The notes beneath the pieces were generated by a model. The model saw only the letters and a list, made by a program, of their open reading frames with translations, was not told where the DNA came from and searched no databases. From Kitasatospora kifunensis (lineage in GTDB: Bacteria > Actinomycetota > Actinomycetes > Streptomycetales > Streptomycetaceae), in contig NZ_JACHJV010000001.1 of NCBI RefSeq assembly GCF_014203855.1, positions 3,224,001 through 3,288,000 of the forward strand: a stretch of 64,000 nucleotides of DNA. Direction: 5' to 3'. A program made the translations under genes and the position numbers. Below, piece after piece: positions 61,763-64,000 of the stretch. The first letter of the stretch is position 1. Each line of letters starts with the position of its first letter.

Positions 61763-63256
61763 TTAGGTCGCTGCGGGCTGCTCCGGGGAGGGGTCGGGAG
61801 CGACCTGCGCGGCGTACGCCGCCTCCTGGGCGGCCTCCTCGGCGGCGTCCTGCGCCGCTTCCAGGGCCACGAAGACCTCGTCGGCCGCCGCGTTGCGCCT
61901 GCGCTGGTGACTGATCACCGTGTTGGTGACCGCGATCAGCGGCACCGCGACGATCGCGCCGGCGATGCCGCCGATGATCGAGCCGGAGGCCACACCGAGC
62001 ACCACACCCAGCGGGTGCACCCGCACCGCGCGCCCCAGGATCAGCGGTTGCAACAGGTGACCTTCGAGGTTCTGCACGGCGACCAGCACCACCAGCACCA
62101 TGCCGGCCGTGTAGACGTCCTTGGTGACCAGTGCCACCAGCACCGCGAGGGTGCCGGTGACCATCGCGCCGATCAGCGGCACGAACGCACCCAGGAAGAT
62201 GATCACGGCCAGCGGCATCGCCAGTGGCACGCCGAGCAGTTGGATGCCGATGCCGATGCAGAGCGCGTCGATGAAGGCGACCGCGACGGTGCCGCGGACG
62301 TAGGCGGTCAGCGTGGCCCAGGCCTTGGGGCCGGCGCCGGCCATCGCGTGGCGGGACTGGCGGGGCAGGCCGCGCAGCAGCCAACTCCAGATCCGGGCGC
62401 CGTCGTAGAGCAGGAAGTAGGTGGTGAAGGCGGCCAGCAGCACCCCGGTGATCACCTGGATCACGATGCCCACGGTGGTGAAGCCGAGCGAGGTGATCTG
62501 GTTGGTGTTGCTGGTGATCGCGAGCTTGACCTGGTTGGTGAAGTCGGTCAGCTGCGTGTCGGTCAGGTGCATCGGCCCCTTGAGCAGCCAGTTGTGCAGC
62601 TGGTTCACACCGGCGGTGGCCTGCTTGGAGACCTCGGGGAGGTTGGTGCTGACCTGCCAGAAGACGAACCAGCCGACCAGGCCGATGCCGGCCAGGCCCA
62701 TCAGGAAGGTGCCGGCGGCGGCGAGCACCCGGGGCACGCCGTGCCGCTTGAGCCAGGAGACGGTGGGCTCCAGCAGCGCCGAGATGAGCAGGCCGGCCAG
62801 GATCGCGAAGGCGACCAGGCGCAGCATGTCGACCACCTGGAAGACCACGTAGAGCGCGGCGCCCAGGAGCAGCAGCCGCCAGGTCGACTCGGCCGCCACC
62901 CGCAGGCTCCAGGGCACGGCGTCGGCGGGGCTGGCCGGGCGACCCGGGTGCGGGGCGCGGCGCTGCTGCTCGCGGTAGGGGCCCTCGCGGTGCGGGGCGT
63001 CGCGGTAGGCGCCGTCGCGGTAGGGCGCTTCACGGTAGGGCGCTTCGCCGCGCGGGGCCCGGCGCGGGGTCGGGGCGGGTTCGGCCGCCGGCGCGGGCTG
63101 CGAGGCGGGGGTCACCGGCGGCTCGGGCTCGGCGGCCGACGCCCGGTGCTGCTCCTCGATGGCGGCGCGGCGGCGTTCCGCCAGCTTGGCCGCCACCGAC
63201 GCGCCCCAGGCCACGGCTCTGGCGACCTTGCCCCCGCGCTTCTCACCCCTTGCCAT
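61763..63256 (-). CDS. AI-2E family transporter (TerC/YdiK-like membrane protein)
   Basis: This 497-residue protein has a cytosolic tail of about 120 residues containing tandem APYRE/GAYRD-type repeats. About eight membrane segments follow in the AI-2E family pattern (LVAFAILAGLLISALLEPTV near 150, MVLVVLVAVQNLEGHLLQPL near 395). The QNLEGHLLQPLI segment is a family hallmark. Despite the name, most members are not proven AI-2 exporters. The ATG has GGGAGG upstream. Confidence 0.9.
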   Translation of the reverse strand: MARGEKRGGKVARAVAWGASVAAKLAERRRAAIEEQHRASAAEPEPPVTPASQPAPAAEPAPTPRRAPRGEAPYREAPYRDGAYRDAPHREGPYREQQRRAPHPGRPASPADAVPWSLRVAAESTWRLLLLGAALYVVFQVVDMLRLVAFAILAGLLISALLEPTVSWLKRHGVPRVLAAAGTFLMGLAGIGLVGWFVFWQVSTNLPEVSKQATAGVNQLHNWLLKGPMHLTDTQLTDFTNQVKLAITSNTNQITSLGFTTVGIVIQVITGVLLAAFTTYFLLYDGARIWSWLLRGLPRQSRHAMAGAGPKAWATLTAYVRGTVAVAFIDALCIGIGIQLLGVPLAMPLAVIIFLGAFVPLIGAMVTGTLAVLVALVTKDVYTAGMVLVVLVAVQNLEGHLLQPLILGRAVRVHPLGVVLGVASGSIIGGIAGAIVAVPLIAVTNTVISHQRRRNAAADEVFVALEAAQDAAEEAAQEAAYAAQVAPDPSPEQPAAT

Positions 63257-63404
63257 CGAGGTCCGTCCTCCCGGTTGCGCCGTGGCCGCGTGCCACGGGT
63301 CTGCGGTATGACGCTACCCGCCTGGATCACCCGTTCGGCGCACCGGGCTCGAAAAACGCCGGAAGCCCTGGCAAACAGCGGGCGGCCGTGGACCCGAAAA
63401 GCCC

Positions 63405-63434
63405 GATGCCCTCGGCCGAGGGGCCGAGGGCATC
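63405..63434. terminator. Terminator after the lysozyme-like gene
   Basis: GATGCCCTCGGCC-GAGG-GGCCGAGGGCATC is a 13-base perfect stem 30 bases beyond the stop at 63464. Confidence 0.88.
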
Positions 63435-63463
63435 CGGGAAAGCCTGACGATCCGGAACCGGAT

Positions 63464-64000
63464 CTAGTACCAGCTGTGGGCCTGCCAGAACGACCAGGCG
63501 CCACACGGGCTGCCGTAGCGGTCGTTCATGTAGCCCAGGCCCCACTTGATCTGGGTCGCGGGGTTGGTGCGCCAGTCCGAGCCGGCCGAGGCCATCTTGG
63601 AACCGGGCAGCGCCTGCACCAGACCGTAGGCGCCGGAGCCGGCGTTGGTCGCGGTGTAGTCCCAGCCACTCTCGCGCGAAACGATGTTGCTGAAGCACTG
63701 GAAGCTGGAGCTGTCCATCATGCTGGCCGCGATCGACTGGGGCGAGCCCCCAGTGGACGAGCCGGCGGACGGCCCGGAGTCCGTGGTGGTCGCCAGCTGC
63801 GACTTGGCCGCCGCCCGGGCGGCAGCCTCCTGCGCGGCCTGCTGCGCGGCCTGCTGCGCCGCCTGCTTGGCGGCGTCGGCCTTGGCCTGCGCGTCAGCAG
63901 CAGCCTTCGCAGCGGCGTCGGCAGCAGCCTTGGCCTGCGCGTCGGCGTCGGCCTTGGCCTGCGCGTCGGCAGCCGCCTTCAGGCGGGCGGCCTCCTGCGC
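63464..64000 (-). CDS. Transglycosylase/lysozyme-like secreted protein (N-terminus beyond window)
   Basis: The minus-strand frame is open from the right edge to a stop at 63464, giving the last 178 residues. The first part is a long Ala/Lys/Gln coiled coil (AAADAQAKADADAQAKAAAD and similar), then a Ser/Gly linker. The C-terminal domain of about 85 residues has NIVSRESGWDYTATNAGSGA with the catalytic-type Glu, YGLVQALPGSKM, and IKWGLGYMNDRYGSPC. This is a resuscitation-factor or SLT-like fold that cuts peptidoglycan. The signal peptide should lie outside the window. Confidence 0.9.
   Translation of the reverse strand, partial: AQEAARLKAAADAQAKADADAQAKAAADAAAKAAADAQAKADAAKQAAQQAAQQAAQEAAARAAAKSQLATTTDSGPSAGSSTGGSPQSIAASMMDSSSFQCFSNIVSRESGWDYTATNAGSGAYGLVQALPGSKMASAGSDWRTNPATQIKWGLGYMNDRYGSPCGAWSFWQAHSWY

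Overview
The window is high-GC DNA from a filamentous actinomycete, most likely Streptomycetaceae (Streptomyces or Kitasatospora). The evidence is the codon bias, many GTG starts, a WhiB-family protein, an AfsR/SARP regulator, three SpoIIE/PAS/GAF phosphatases, DUF397/DUF5753-type regulators and a septum-formation protein. The gene order (oligopeptide-binding protein, typA, sdh, ychF, ppgK, ispH, xseAB, glpX, whiB-like, fum, oxyR-ahpCD) is, from memory, that of the Streptomyces core chromosome, so this is core DNA with one large insertion. No rRNA, tRNA or CRISPR array was seen.

Layout. 1-4.9 kb: two family-5 ABC solute-binding lipoproteins flanking typA. 4.9-8.5 kb: three-gene succinate dehydrogenase operon with a perfect TGTGA-N6-TCACA (Crp-type) site just before the first gene. 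8.5-14.2 kb: tandem PAS-GAF-SpoIIE-HATPase phosphatases. 14.3-21.2 kb: MutT-like hydrolase, septum-formation protein, methyltransferase, flavin-type oxidoreductase, a RibD-like reductase and deaminase on separate genes, HAD phosphatase, DUF488, and a YefM/YoeB toxin-antitoxin pair with its operator. 21.2-31.8 kb: a 10.6-kb integrated element. 31.8-45.8 kb: ychF, ppgK, ispH, APC permease, xseA/xseB, nitroreductase, DUF4245, glpX, WhiB-like, DUF1707, class I fumarase, NTF2-like and a secreted protein. 45.9-52.6 kb: AfsR-like regulator with a divergent 69-residue peptide gene, a methyltransferase and a third SpoIIE phosphatase. 52.6-57.1 kb: four overlapping genes resembling the mycobacterial DprE1/DprE2/DprP (decaprenyl-phosphoryl-arabinose) pathway plus a phosphodiester glycosidase. 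57.4-59.7 kb: oxyR divergent from ahpC-ahpD. 59.7-63.3 kb: an AI-2E family membrane protein followed by an ATPase/HNH pair resembling Septu (PtuA/PtuB) anti-phage defence. 63.5-64 kb: a partial secreted lysozyme-like protein.

The element is the most distinctive part. It sits in the 3' end of ychF between 15-bp direct repeats (21213-21227 and 31792-31806). One copy lies in the last codons of the intact ychF; the other still carries the ancestral Val codon, a TGA stop and the old ychF terminator, now about 10.6 kb away. The same short repeat (TCACCAC) recurs near both ends, as expected for integrase arm sites. Inside are a tyrosine integrase, a winged-helix protein, an excisionase-like protein, a scaffold-like protein, one phage major capsid protein, small zinc-type proteins, an HNH nuclease, a NUDIX hydrolase with an unknown histidine-rich partner, and a DUF6879/DUF5753 regulatory module. 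Terminase, portal and tail genes are absent, so it looks like a capsid-encoding phage satellite or a strongly reduced prophage.

Starts were chosen from ribosome-binding sites and family conservation where these could be seen. Functions rest on motif recognition without database searches.
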